In this document: in pieces, positions 25,131 to 32,343 of the stretch
How positions within the stretch are numbered: the first letter of the stretch is position 1
Layout of the letters: each line of letters begins with the position of its first letter
Origin: DATBFG01 sp036558645
Lineage (GTDB): Bacteria > Acidobacteriota > Terriglobia > Terriglobales > Acidobacteriaceae
NCBI GenBank assembly: GCA_036558645.1
Contig: DATBFG010000031.1
Coordinates: 1-53,368 of the forward strand
Direction of reading: 5' to 3'
DNA: 53,368 bases
Made by a program: the position numbers and the translations under genes
The notes under the pieces: generated by a model
Seen by the model: only the letters and a program-made list of their open reading frames with translations
Told to the model about the DNA's origin: nothing
The model's database searches: none

Positions 25131-26747
25131 TTAGCCCACAACCGGAGCCGCCTCGTTTACAAACGCTTGCACGGTCGTCGAGCCCAGGCGATTGAGCAGG
25201 TGATCTCCCACCCGCAACGCATTGGCCATGATCGTCAATGCGGGATTCACCGCGGCACTCGACGGGAAAAAGCTGCCGTCGACGACGTACAGGTTGTCGA
25301 GGTCATGAGCCTTGCAGTTCACATCCAATGCCGAAGTCTTCGGATCGTGTCCGAAGCGAATCGTGCCGTTCTGGTGTGCGACCCCAGCGAGCGGAATTCG
25401 CTGCCCGAGGTAGAGATTGCGCGAGAACAAGCCCTGATGGCAGTCATGCCCATGGATGGAGCAGGTGTTTTGCTTCATTGCTCTCTGCAAATGAGCTTTC
25501 AGCTGGTCGTGCGCCTTGAGATTGTTGGGCGTATATGTCAGAACGATTTCGCCGTCCCGATTGATTGTCACTCGATTGTTAGGGTCGGGCAGATCCTCCG
25601 ACGTCAGCCAGAAATCCAGCGAATGCTCTGCCATGAGCTCTAGGGTGAACCCAGGAGCGATGGCTGGTGCACCGGCGCGAAGCGTAATCGCATCGAGCTT
25701 CCCAACAAATGAGATGTGTCCCATCGGGAACTCGAAGTCTTTCGATCCGAAATAGAAGTCGTTCACGGATAATGTCTTCTGGAAAATCGTCGGATTCGGG
25801 CACTTCGAAATAGCCATGAGTACTGAATTGGTGTGCCCCATGTAGTGGCGCCCAACGGCATCAGAGCTGTTACCAAGGCCGTTGGGGTGCCTGTCATTGG
25901 CCGATCGCAGCAAAAGTGCCGCTGAGTTGATGGCGCCGCACGAGACAACAACGACGTCGCCAGAGTAGGTCTCGACCTTGCCTTCCCGCTCGACCACCAC
26001 TTGCTTCACTTCACGTCCTGAGGCATCCGTCTCCAGACGCTTGACCATGGCATTTGTAAGTAGCGTCACATTGGGATGACGCAGGGCCGGATCCACGCAC
26101 AGAACCTGGGCGTCAGACTTCGCCTGCAGTAGGCATGGGAACCCATCGCAGGTATTGCAGCGAATACAGGGACTGGTGCGCGGGTTCTTTTCATCGAGCA
26201 TGACGCCCAGCGGCGTATGAAAAGGATGAAGGCCCGCCGCCGCAAAGTCATCCGCCAAGTGTTGAATTCGCTCTTCGTGGCTCACCGCAGGCCAGGGAAA
26301 GGGTCCGTTGGTGTGCGGCTCGGTTGGATCTTCTCCGCGCGCTCCGTGAACCTGGTACAAGCGCTCTGCCTGCGCATAATAAGGCTCCAGCTCATCGTAT
26401 GTAATGGGCCACGCCGGCGAGATTCCGTCATGATGGCGGAGTTCGCCGAAGTCACGCTCGCGCAAGCGAAATAGTGCGGCACCATAGAACTTGGTGTTGC
26501 CCCCAACGTAGTAGTTCGTGTGCGGGTGTAGTTCCTTACCGTCCAAGTCTCGCCAGTGTTCTCTGGTGTTGTAATGGCTGTCAACGTTGACCACTCGCGG
26601 GTTCCAGTTGTCTTTCTCCCGAGGCACGTAATCGCCGCGCTCGAGAATCAGAATCCGCTTGCCCGAGGGAGCCAGGTGGTAGGCGAGCGTGCCTCCACCG
26701 GCTCCTGTCCCAATAATGATCACGTCGTACTGGTTGTCGGCGCTCAT
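25131..26747 (-). CDS. GMC-family FAD-dependent oxidoreductase with Cys cluster
   Basis: 538 residues, start chosen at ATG 26747 with GGAG upstream. The N terminus has the FAD-binding Rossmann motif IIGTGAGGGTLAYHL followed by ILERGDY. The C terminus has the GMC active-site pair, His about 458 (GVAHQNGT) and Asn about 501 (AAVNPALTIMA), and the FAD-binding end NLYVVDGSFFP. Between them is a compact CxxCxxCxxxxC cluster (C194, C197, C200, C205; CIRCNTCDGFPC), which could hold an iron-sulfur centre as in membrane-linked FAD sugar dehydrogenases, although the spacing differs. There is no signal peptide. A sugar or polyol is the likely substrate, given the glycosidase and glucose dehydrogenase in the same operon. 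Confidence 0.9.
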   Translation of the reverse strand: MSADNQYDVIIIGTGAGGGTLAYHLAPSGKRILILERGDYVPREKDNWNPRVVNVDSHYNTREHWRDLDGKELHPHTNYYVGGNTKFYGAALFRLRERDFGELRHHDGISPAWPITYDELEPYYAQAERLYQVHGARGEDPTEPHTNGPFPWPAVSHEERIQHLADDFAAAGLHPFHTPLGVMLDEKNPRTSPCIRCNTCDGFPCLLQAKSDAQVLCVDPALRHPNVTLLTNAMVKRLETDASGREVKQVVVEREGKVETYSGDVVVVSCGAINSAALLLRSANDRHPNGLGNSSDAVGRHYMGHTNSVLMAISKCPNPTIFQKTLSVNDFYFGSKDFEFPMGHISFVGKLDAITLRAGAPAIAPGFTLELMAEHSLDFWLTSEDLPDPNNRVTINRDGEIVLTYTPNNLKAHDQLKAHLQRAMKQNTCSIHGHDCHQGLFSRNLYLGQRIPLAGVAHQNGTIRFGHDPKTSALDVNCKAHDLDNLYVVDGSFFPSSAAVNPALTIMANALRVGDHLLNRLGSTTVQAFVNEAAPVVG

Positions 26748-26773
26748 GAGCGTCTCCTTCGTAGTCAGCAAAG

Positions 26774-27283
26774 TTAGTTCATCGCTACCGGGGTCGCAGG
26801 TGAGCTCAACGGCGCCGTACCGAAGTTCACGCTGAAGCGCTTGCACCAGATCGTGACTGCGTGATACTTGGCTAGGTCGACATCAGCGGGCAGTTCATAG
26901 TTCTGGTCGCCGATGTTTCCCTTCAGTGGAGCGATCTCGCGGAATCCGGACTTTGTCACGGTATCGTTATCCGAGGCATCGTTCGCCGCGACCAGGTAAA
27001 CCCGAACATCCGGGCCATTGGAAGTCTCGAAGTTCGTAAAGCGGAGGATGCGCTTCCCGTCGGAAAGTTGGTAGATGTTAGCGTTTCCCGAGCTATTGTG
27101 CGCGACGGAATGGAATGCGCCCGAGGCGAGAACCTTTTCCGTCGCGGCGGCGGACATGTTGTTGGAAGCTGGCATCGCCTCGTTCACCTTTGCGTTTACG
27201 AAGAGGCGTTCGGGGCGGAATGCAGCCCAGGCGGCAATCGCGAATACCAGCACAGCACCATAGATTAGAGTTTTGCGCTTCAT
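26774..27283 (-). CDS. DM13-domain protein, membrane-anchored or secreted
   Basis: 169 residues with an N-terminal signal or anchor (LIYGAVLVFAIAAWAAF). Residues about 55-155 match the DM13 domain: SGNANIYQLSDGKRILRF, NFETSNGPDVRVYLV, and the conserved Cys in AVTIWCKRFSVNFGTA. DM13 domains are proposed to take part in redox or electron transfer. It lies between the aquaporin-like gene (start directly after its stop, with AAGGAG inside the last codons) and the GMC oxidoreductase, so an electron acceptor role for that enzyme is possible, but the oxidoreductase has no export signal of its own. Confidence 0.87.
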   Translation of the reverse strand: MKRKTLIYGAVLVFAIAAWAAFRPERLFVNAKVNEAMPASNNMSAAATEKVLASGAFHSVAHNSSGNANIYQLSDGKRILRFTNFETSNGPDVRVYLVAANDASDNDTVTKSGFREIAPLKGNIGDQNYELPADVDLAKYHAVTIWCKRFSVNFGTAPLSSPATPVAMN

Positions 27284-28180
27284 TTACATCATCTCCTTGA
27301 GTGTTATTGGTTGTTTCAGAGCTTGATAATTGCAGCGAAAGATGCACCTCTTGTCATTGTCGTGGTGCATCTTTGCGCAGAACACGGCGTGCTTGCCGCG
27401 AAGTCGTAGGTAGACCTCGGCTGCCAGCAACATGCCGATCGGGGGAGCGGTGAAGTAAATCCAAAGTGCGTCGAAAACGCGGCTCGGGAAGGCAGAACTC
27501 AGCGTGCGAGCCGGGTTCATGCTCATTCCTGAGAACGGTGACTCCAGCGTGATAAATGTCGCGACCAGCGCGCCAGCGATGACTCCGGTGAATCGCGCGA
27601 TTCCCGCAGAGTTCGAGACGTTCAGCACCATGGTCATCATCAGGAACGATATGATCAGTTCAGCCATGAACGCGACACCCGCACCGGTTCTACCTGGAAC
27701 CGTGGCGGCGTAGCGGACGTTCTGGTGAGCTACGGCTGCTCCCCAAATCAACTCACCTAAAATGACGCCAAGTGTCCCACCGGTGAACTGCGCAACCACA
27801 TAAAAGGCGGAATCCCAGGGCTGGACCTTTCCCAGTCGGAAGTAGGTCAGTGTCAGCGATGGATTCAGATGTGCTCCCGACTGCTTGCCCCAAGGCGAGT
27901 AAATCAATGCAATGGCCGTCAGGCCCATCGCAACTCCAGTGAGGCAGCGGCGCACGAATTCGTTCGGCAACGCCTGCCGCAGTGCCGACCCTGGATGTTG
28001 CAGCAGCACCGTAATGCTGCATGCCGAAACCATGAACAGGCCAAGGCACGCGCCTTCGATGAGATATTCGGGCCAGTGCCGTCTCAGGGCCGTCATCGGG
28101 CTCATATTGAGCGGGGCGCTCCACGCGGGAACCTCTGACATCCGGCTATCGGGCCCTTCGATCATGGTTGTTATGGGCAT
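27284..28180 (-). CDS. MIP/aquaporin-family channel with altered first NPA motif
   Basis: About 298 residues with six membrane helices. The two half-helix motifs are NPS (GAHLNPSLTLTYF, about N106) and NPA (SMNPARTLSSA, about N222). The second is canonical, with the selectivity-filter Arg after it; the residue after Arg is Thr rather than the Asp usual in glycerol facilitators, which points to water or another small neutral solute. The first NPA has Ser for Ala, a known natural variation. The start is uncertain: the frame opens with TTG at 28240, the ATG at 28180 is used, and ATGs at 28165, 28141 and 28105 are also possible. It heads the nine-gene operon. Confidence 0.85.
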   Translation of the reverse strand: MPITTMIEGPDSRMSEVPAWSAPLNMSPMTALRRHWPEYLIEGACLGLFMVSACSITVLLQHPGSALRQALPNEFVRRCLTGVAMGLTAIALIYSPWGKQSGAHLNPSLTLTYFRLGKVQPWDSAFYVVAQFTGGTLGVILGELIWGAAVAHQNVRYAATVPGRTGAGVAFMAELIISFLMMTMVLNVSNSAGIARFTGVIAGALVATFITLESPFSGMSMNPARTLSSAFPSRVFDALWIYFTAPPIGMLLAAEVYLRLRGKHAVFCAKMHHDNDKRCIFRCNYQALKQPITLKEMM

Positions 28181-28352
28181 TTCGCAATCGGATTCCTGGC
28201 ATTTGATTAAGTGACACGGACTGCGAGGGAAACTCGCCAAATAAGTGGAGACAAACCCGCGTAACCTTTCACGCGTCTTCGAATCTCACAAAAGCTTATG
28301 ACCGAATTTGACGGCCTTGCCAAGTGCAGGCAACGTTTCGAAAGGAGGAGTC

Positions 28353-28586
28353 GTGGAGATTAGTTGTCTGGAGGTGATCCGGGAGCTTTCTAGCTATGTT
28401 GATCGGGACATTCAATCAGAATTACGCAGCCAAATCGAAGCTCACCTACCGACCTGCGCGCACTGTTCTGCAATTTTCGACGGGATAAGAAATACGATCA
28501 CGCTGGTCGGCGACGGCAGGAGTTTTGAATTGCCAGTAGGATTTAGTCAGCGTTTGCGCGATCGCTTAAAGCACCACACAATGTAA
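28353..28586 (+). CDS. Zinc-finger anti-sigma-like protein (zf-HC2 type), 77 aa
   Basis: The GTG at 28353 is chosen because it follows AAAGGAGGAG, a near-perfect ribosome site; the frame continues upstream without one. The protein has the HC2 zinc-binding pattern of anti-sigma factors, an early Cys (ISCLEVIREL) and then EAHLPTCAHC (HxxxCxxC). There is no transmembrane segment, so it is a soluble cytoplasmic form. Its last 44 bases overlap the end of the convergent ECF sigma factor gene. Anti-sigma genes usually follow their sigma on the same strand, so the layout is unusual, but this pair is the natural candidate. Confidence 0.8.
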   Translation: MEISCLEVIRELSSYVDRDIQSELRSQIEAHLPTCAHCSAIFDGIRNTITLVGDGRSFELPVGFSQRLRDRLKHHTM

Positions 28587-29271
28587 CTTCTCTCTCCCTC
28601 TTTCCTGTTACCCCTTTAACCTTCCCCGCCCAAGCACCGCCCCAGCCCGGCGCCAGCGCATCGCGCATCTGCAGCCGCGCTCGCGAAGTTCGAGTCTTGA
28701 CATTCTCTTCTGAGATTCCCATGATCTGTGCTGTCTCCGCGATACTCAGCTGCTGCACATCGCGCAGGATGAGCACGGTGCGGTATTTCTCCGGCAACGA
28801 TTGCAGAGCCGTATTCAAGGCTTCCCGCAACTCCGCTTGTTCCAAAGCGTCGGATGGAATCTCGCGCCAGTCTGCCAAGTCGGCCGGAATGTAATCGCCG
28901 TCTTCCGTGGATTTGCCCTCATCAATCGATTCATAAAGATGACGGCGATCCTTGCGCAACTTCATCTTGGCTTCGTTGATCGCGATCTGAATGAGCCAGG
29001 TGCTGAACTTGGCCTCATGACGAAAGTTGGCCAGATGCTTGAACCCCTTCAATACGGCTTCCTGTGCCACCTCTTCCGCATCCGCATCATTTCGAAGGAT
29101 CGACACCGCTGACAAAAACACCGCTCGCTCATACGGCCTTATCAACTCATAGAAGAGTTCCGTTTCTCCGTTCTGCACGCGTCGAATCAGCGTCTGCTCC
29201 GAAACAGCTTCAGTATGTTCCGGGCTCACTATGGCGTCCATGTTGGTTATGACGGCGGCGTCTGCGTTCAT
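28543..29271 (-). CDS. ECF-type RNA polymerase sigma factor
   Basis: 242 residues from ATG 29271 (AAGGAG eight bases upstream), overlapping the STAS stop by four bases (ATGA). Region 2 is VSILRNDADAEEVAQEAVLK and FRHEAKFSTWLIQIAINEAK, the DNA-melting and -10-reading part. Region 4 is SLPEKYRTVLILRDVQQL and AETAQIMGISEENVKTRTSR, the -35-reading helix-turn-helix. An extra 35-residue basic tail follows. The gene is translationally coupled to STAS and lies downstream of a strong sigma-54 promoter, so it is probably switched on by the activator at 29723. The convergent zinc-finger protein is its likely antagonist. Confidence 0.93.
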   Translation of the reverse strand: MNADAAVITNMDAIVSPEHTEAVSEQTLIRRVQNGETELFYELIRPYERAVFLSAVSILRNDADAEEVAQEAVLKGFKHLANFRHEAKFSTWLIQIAINEAKMKLRKDRRHLYESIDEGKSTEDGDYIPADLADWREIPSDALEQAELREALNTALQSLPEKYRTVLILRDVQQLSIAETAQIMGISEENVKTRTSRARLQMRDALAPGWGGAWAGKVKGVTGKREREVTLCGALSDRANAD

Positions 29272-29534
29272 AGCATTGTCTCCTTCAATTGTTGGCTGAT
29301 GAAGGTCGAACAGTTCAGGTAGGCGACTTCCTGCTGCGCCAACTCCTGCAGGAGAGCAATGCCTAGCGCATCCATAAACCACAACTTCTCCAGATCGAGC
29401 GTGACTTCCGTCGCTTGCAACATCGCTTGCGCGCTCTGCTGCCGTAACTCGTCGACCCACGGGCCCACCAGCCAGCCTTCTACGTTCAGCCGAATACGAT
29501 TTTCGGATTCGTTAATGATTGAAATTCTCAGCAC
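29268..29534 (-). CDS. STAS-domain protein (anti-sigma-antagonist-like)
   Basis: An 88-residue single STAS domain. The GTG at 29534 is chosen because GGGAG stands six bases before it and the sigma-54 promoter predicts an mRNA start near 29552; the open frame to 29579 begins with TTG inside the promoter. The pattern is typical: IRLNVEGWLVGPWVDEL, then LDLEKLWFMDALGIALLQEL. In phosphorylatable SpoIIAA-like proteins the motif is D-S-x-G; here it is D-A-L-G, so Ser is missing and control by a serine kinase at that site is unlikely. It is the first gene of the operon and its stop overlaps the sigma-factor start. Confidence 0.85.
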   Translation of the reverse strand: MLRISIINESENRIRLNVEGWLVGPWVDELRQQSAQAMLQATEVTLDLEKLWFMDALGIALLQELAQQEVAYLNCSTFISQQLKETML

Positions 29535-29562
29535 GACATCTCCCTCGGACGATGGTGATAAA

Positions 29563-29578
29563 GGCAAGAGCTGTGCCA
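29563..29578 (-). promoter_or_regulatory. Sigma-54 promoter of the STAS-sigma operon
   Basis: On the minus strand TGGCACAGCTCTTGCC matches the -24/-12 consensus TGGCAC-N5-TTGCW at 10 of 11 defined positions, with the invariant GG-N10-GC spacing. The transcription start would be near 29552, 18 bases before the GTG of the STAS gene and just before its ribosome site. Three dyads lie 120-160 bases upstream, the usual place of enhancer sites. Confidence 0.85.
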
Positions 29579-29662
29579 ATCTCAGGAGAAGGTATGAAGG
29601 TGGCTAAACTACTGAAAGTACGTGAGGTGGCTGTCTTGCAAGGAGACTCGTACCGGTTGCTA

Positions 29663-29719
29663 CCCACGAAATTTAGTGGGATCGCCCACGAAAGGTGTCG
29701 TGGCCACGATATGTCGTGG
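29663..29719. promoter_or_regulatory. Three tandem dyads CCACGA/TCGTGG, probable enhancer sites
   Basis: Site 1, 29663-29680, CCCACGAAATTTAGTGGG (4-base spacer, one mismatched pair). Site 2, 29686-29703, CCACGA-N6-TCGTGG. Site 3, 29704-29719, CCACGA-N4-TCGTGG. Their centres lie about -120, -143 and -160 from the predicted start. They resemble the TTTCGTACGAAA-type target known for FhlA. The activator gene ends three bases beyond, so it is the probable ligand. Confidence 0.75.
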
Positions 29720-29722
29720 ATA

Positions 29723-32074
29723 TTAGGCGGAAACTGAGGAGCGTTCGATTCCGAGCTTCTTCATCCGACTTCGAAGCGTATTGGGATGAAGGTTGAGGAT
29801 TTTGGCAGCGCCGCGAGGCCCTTCAATCACGCCACCCGTTTGCTTAAGAACTTGAAGGATGTGCGCCTTCTCAACCTGCTCTAGTGATTCGGCTCCTCGC
29901 TGAGAAGCGCCACCCGTCGAGATGATTTCTTCCTCCGGAGGGTCCCCCGTTGCAGGCAACAGATCCTTCCCGAGTCGAAGCACCGACCCTGGGCAAAGCA
30001 CCACGGCGCGTTCAATCACGTTCTGCAGTTCGCGGATATTGCCCGGCCAGGAATAGTTGGAAAGAAGATCCATTGTGTCTTGGGCAACTCCGGTGATGCG
30101 CTTTCCGAACTGGCGGCTGAAGCGGTCTACAAAAAATGATGTCAGCAGCGCGATATCCGATCGCCGTTGTCGCAACGGAGGCAGCGTGAGCGGAAGAACA
30201 TTGAGTCGATAAAAAAGATCAGCACGAAACCGGCCTTCCTGGACAGCGGTGGCTAAGTCGCGATTACTGGCGGCGATGATCCGAACATCTACTTTGACCG
30301 TCCGACTGCTGCCCAGTGGTTCGAACTCGTGCTCCTGGAGCGCGCGTAGCAGTTTCACCTGCGTTTCGAGCGGGAGTTCACTCACTTCATCCAGGAAGAG
30401 CGTGCCACCATCCGCGAGTTCGAAGCGGCCAGTGCGTCTTTCTAGCGCACCAGTGAATGCGCCTTTCATGTGTCCGAACAACTCACTCTCGACCAGGCCG
30501 GTGGGGATCGCTCCGCAATTCACCTTCACCAACGGACGATTCTTTCGCTTACTTCGATTGTGAATAGCCCTGGCTATGAGCTCTTTTCCGCATCCCGTCT
30601 CGCCACAAACCAGTACGGTCGAGTCCGTGGCCGCAACTGTCTCAACCTTTCGCAGCACATCAAGCAACACCGCGCTGTTGCCGACAATTTCTTCAAAATT
30701 ATGTTCCTTGCGGATTTCTTCCTGGAGGTAAACGTTTTCGGCTTCGAGTTTTTTCTGCAGAGCCTGGACCTGCTCCAAGGCATCCTGCAGCTCGGCTTCG
30801 GCCCTCTGGCGCTTCAACTCCGCGGCAGCACGCGCGGCAAAGATTCTAATGAGGTCCACAGCACGTTCATCGCGCTCCATCGGCTTGTCATCAATGATCG
30901 CGATATGCCCGATGACTCGCCCTCGCGGATCGAACATCGGGACACCCAGGTAACTCTGGGCTTCCAACTTGACCAAGCCAGTATCCAGGGGAAAGAGTTC
31001 GATCAAACCCTCACGATAATGGCAGACCTCTCCTTCGACCACCTTTCTGCAAGGCGTATCGGTCACATCGAATTCGAAACTGTCGCGGAAGTGATCTCCC
31101 TGCCAGAAAGCCAGCGACCTGGCATGCTTTCCGTCATCGCACTCAGTGATGAAAGCATGGCGGACACCCAAAGCTTCGGCCATGTGTTTCACCATCGATG
31201 GGAAAAAATCGCTTCCGGTTGCCGACGCAGTGCCGATGACGATCGCGCGAAACGTCTGTTCCGCAATATGACGGTCGGTGACGTTGTACACCAGGCCAAT
31301 CACTCCGACAATGTCGCCCTGCGCGTTGAAGTGGGGGGCAAATGTACAGGATTCCCATACGTCGCGGCCATCGGCAGAGTGCTTGGGAACGAGGACGTCA
31401 TCGATTTTGACGATCTCACCGCCCAGGGCCCGTTGCAGCATTGCCTCCACACCACTGGTGCGGAGGCGTGGAAAAACCGCGGCCGCAACCTTTCCGATCA
31501 CATCTTCCCGACGTCTTCCTGTCAGGCGCTCCATGGTCGGATTAAAGACCTGGTATCGCAACTCCCGGTCGTAAACGATGATGCCCTCGGCCGCACCCTC
31601 GATAATCTCGGAATTAAATCTGTTGGCTTCGCGGAGCGCCTGCTCTCCCATCCGTTGGGATGTCACATCACGGGAAAGAGCGAGTATTTGGGATGGTTTG
31701 CCGGCAGAATCAAGGATAGGACTGACAACCACATCCCACCAGCGCGGCTGGCCGGTGATGCGCGTGGCGAAAAATCCGGTGAAGCGACCTATTTCTCCCT
31801 TGCGAGCTGCTTCGACCGCGTCAGATGCTTTTTGGCGATCGTCGCCTTCCCAGAAATCCACCCAGAGGCTGTTCAGAACTGGCGCAAGATCGCAGATCTC
31901 AAGAGACTGCATTCCACCCTCATTCATGTAGATCAGGCGGCCTTCTAGGTCGAGAACCTTGATGCAATCGCGACTGCAAGCCAACAAGCGGCTTTTGAAC
32001 TCTTCGCTAGCCCGCAGGGCCTCGCGCAGCAACTGTAGATGGTCCCCTAGGTTTTCTGGCACGGACGCTTTCAC
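29723..32074 (-). CDS. Sigma-54-dependent activator, PAS-PAS-GAF-AAA+-Fis
   Basis: About 783 residues. The start is uncertain: the frame opens at TTG 32146; GTG 32074, preceded by AAGGA, is used. PAS 1 covers about 30-140 and PAS 2 about 155-268 (EGIIVYDRELRYQVFNPTME). A GAF domain spans 275-425 (LEAQSYLGVPMFDPRGRVIG), and a coiled coil links it to the AAA+ domain. That has Walker A GETGCGKE (491-498), the sigma-54 contact loop GAFTGA (538-543) and Walker B GGTLFLDE (557-564). A Fis-type helix-turn-helix closes the protein (RGAAKILNLHPNTLRSRMKK). It has no receiver, so control is by ligand or redox sensing. Its likely target is the sigma-54 promoter just beyond its 3' end. Confidence 0.93.
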   Translation of the reverse strand: MKASVPENLGDHLQLLREALRASEEFKSRLLACSRDCIKVLDLEGRLIYMNEGGMQSLEICDLAPVLNSLWVDFWEGDDRQKASDAVEAARKGEIGRFTGFFATRITGQPRWWDVVVSPILDSAGKPSQILALSRDVTSQRMGEQALREANRFNSEIIEGAAEGIIVYDRELRYQVFNPTMERLTGRRREDVIGKVAAAVFPRLRTSGVEAMLQRALGGEIVKIDDVLVPKHSADGRDVWESCTFAPHFNAQGDIVGVIGLVYNVTDRHIAEQTFRAIVIGTASATGSDFFPSMVKHMAEALGVRHAFITECDDGKHARSLAFWQGDHFRDSFEFDVTDTPCRKVVEGEVCHYREGLIELFPLDTGLVKLEAQSYLGVPMFDPRGRVIGHIAIIDDKPMERDERAVDLIRIFAARAAAELKRQRAEAELQDALEQVQALQKKLEAENVYLQEEIRKEHNFEEIVGNSAVLLDVLRKVETVAATDSTVLVCGETGCGKELIARAIHNRSKRKNRPLVKVNCGAIPTGLVESELFGHMKGAFTGALERRTGRFELADGGTLFLDEVSELPLETQVKLLRALQEHEFEPLGSSRTVKVDVRIIAASNRDLATAVQEGRFRADLFYRLNVLPLTLPPLRQRRSDIALLTSFFVDRFSRQFGKRITGVAQDTMDLLSNYSWPGNIRELQNVIERAVVLCPGSVLRLGKDLLPATGDPPEEEIISTGGASQRGAESLEQVEKAHILQVLKQTGGVIEGPRGAAKILNLHPNTLRSRMKKLGIERSSVSA

Positions 32075-32343
32075 CCCAAGCGATCCTTGAGTAAGACGGA
32101 AATCCGTCGGCCATCGCGGCCGCGGATTGCTACGAAATCCTACCAAAAGTGGGGGTCAGCGCCTATTCCGAGCGGGCTTAACGCAATGAGCGCCGGGCGA
32201 ACCCTGGAGCGTTCATGTGTATACGCCTACCTTCGGGTCAATGAGCGAATGGGATTGCGCGCCAAACTACGAATCGCTTAAGGCTTGAGGCCAGAGTTTT
32301 GCGAGTGAGATCCGCCGTGCCCATTTGCCTTTCTGCCAAGTTC

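Noticed and set aside
30470..31948. 492-codon plus-strand frame opposite the sigma-54 activator
   Set aside because: Antisense to well-supported PAS, GAF and AAA+ domains; no start signal or domain.
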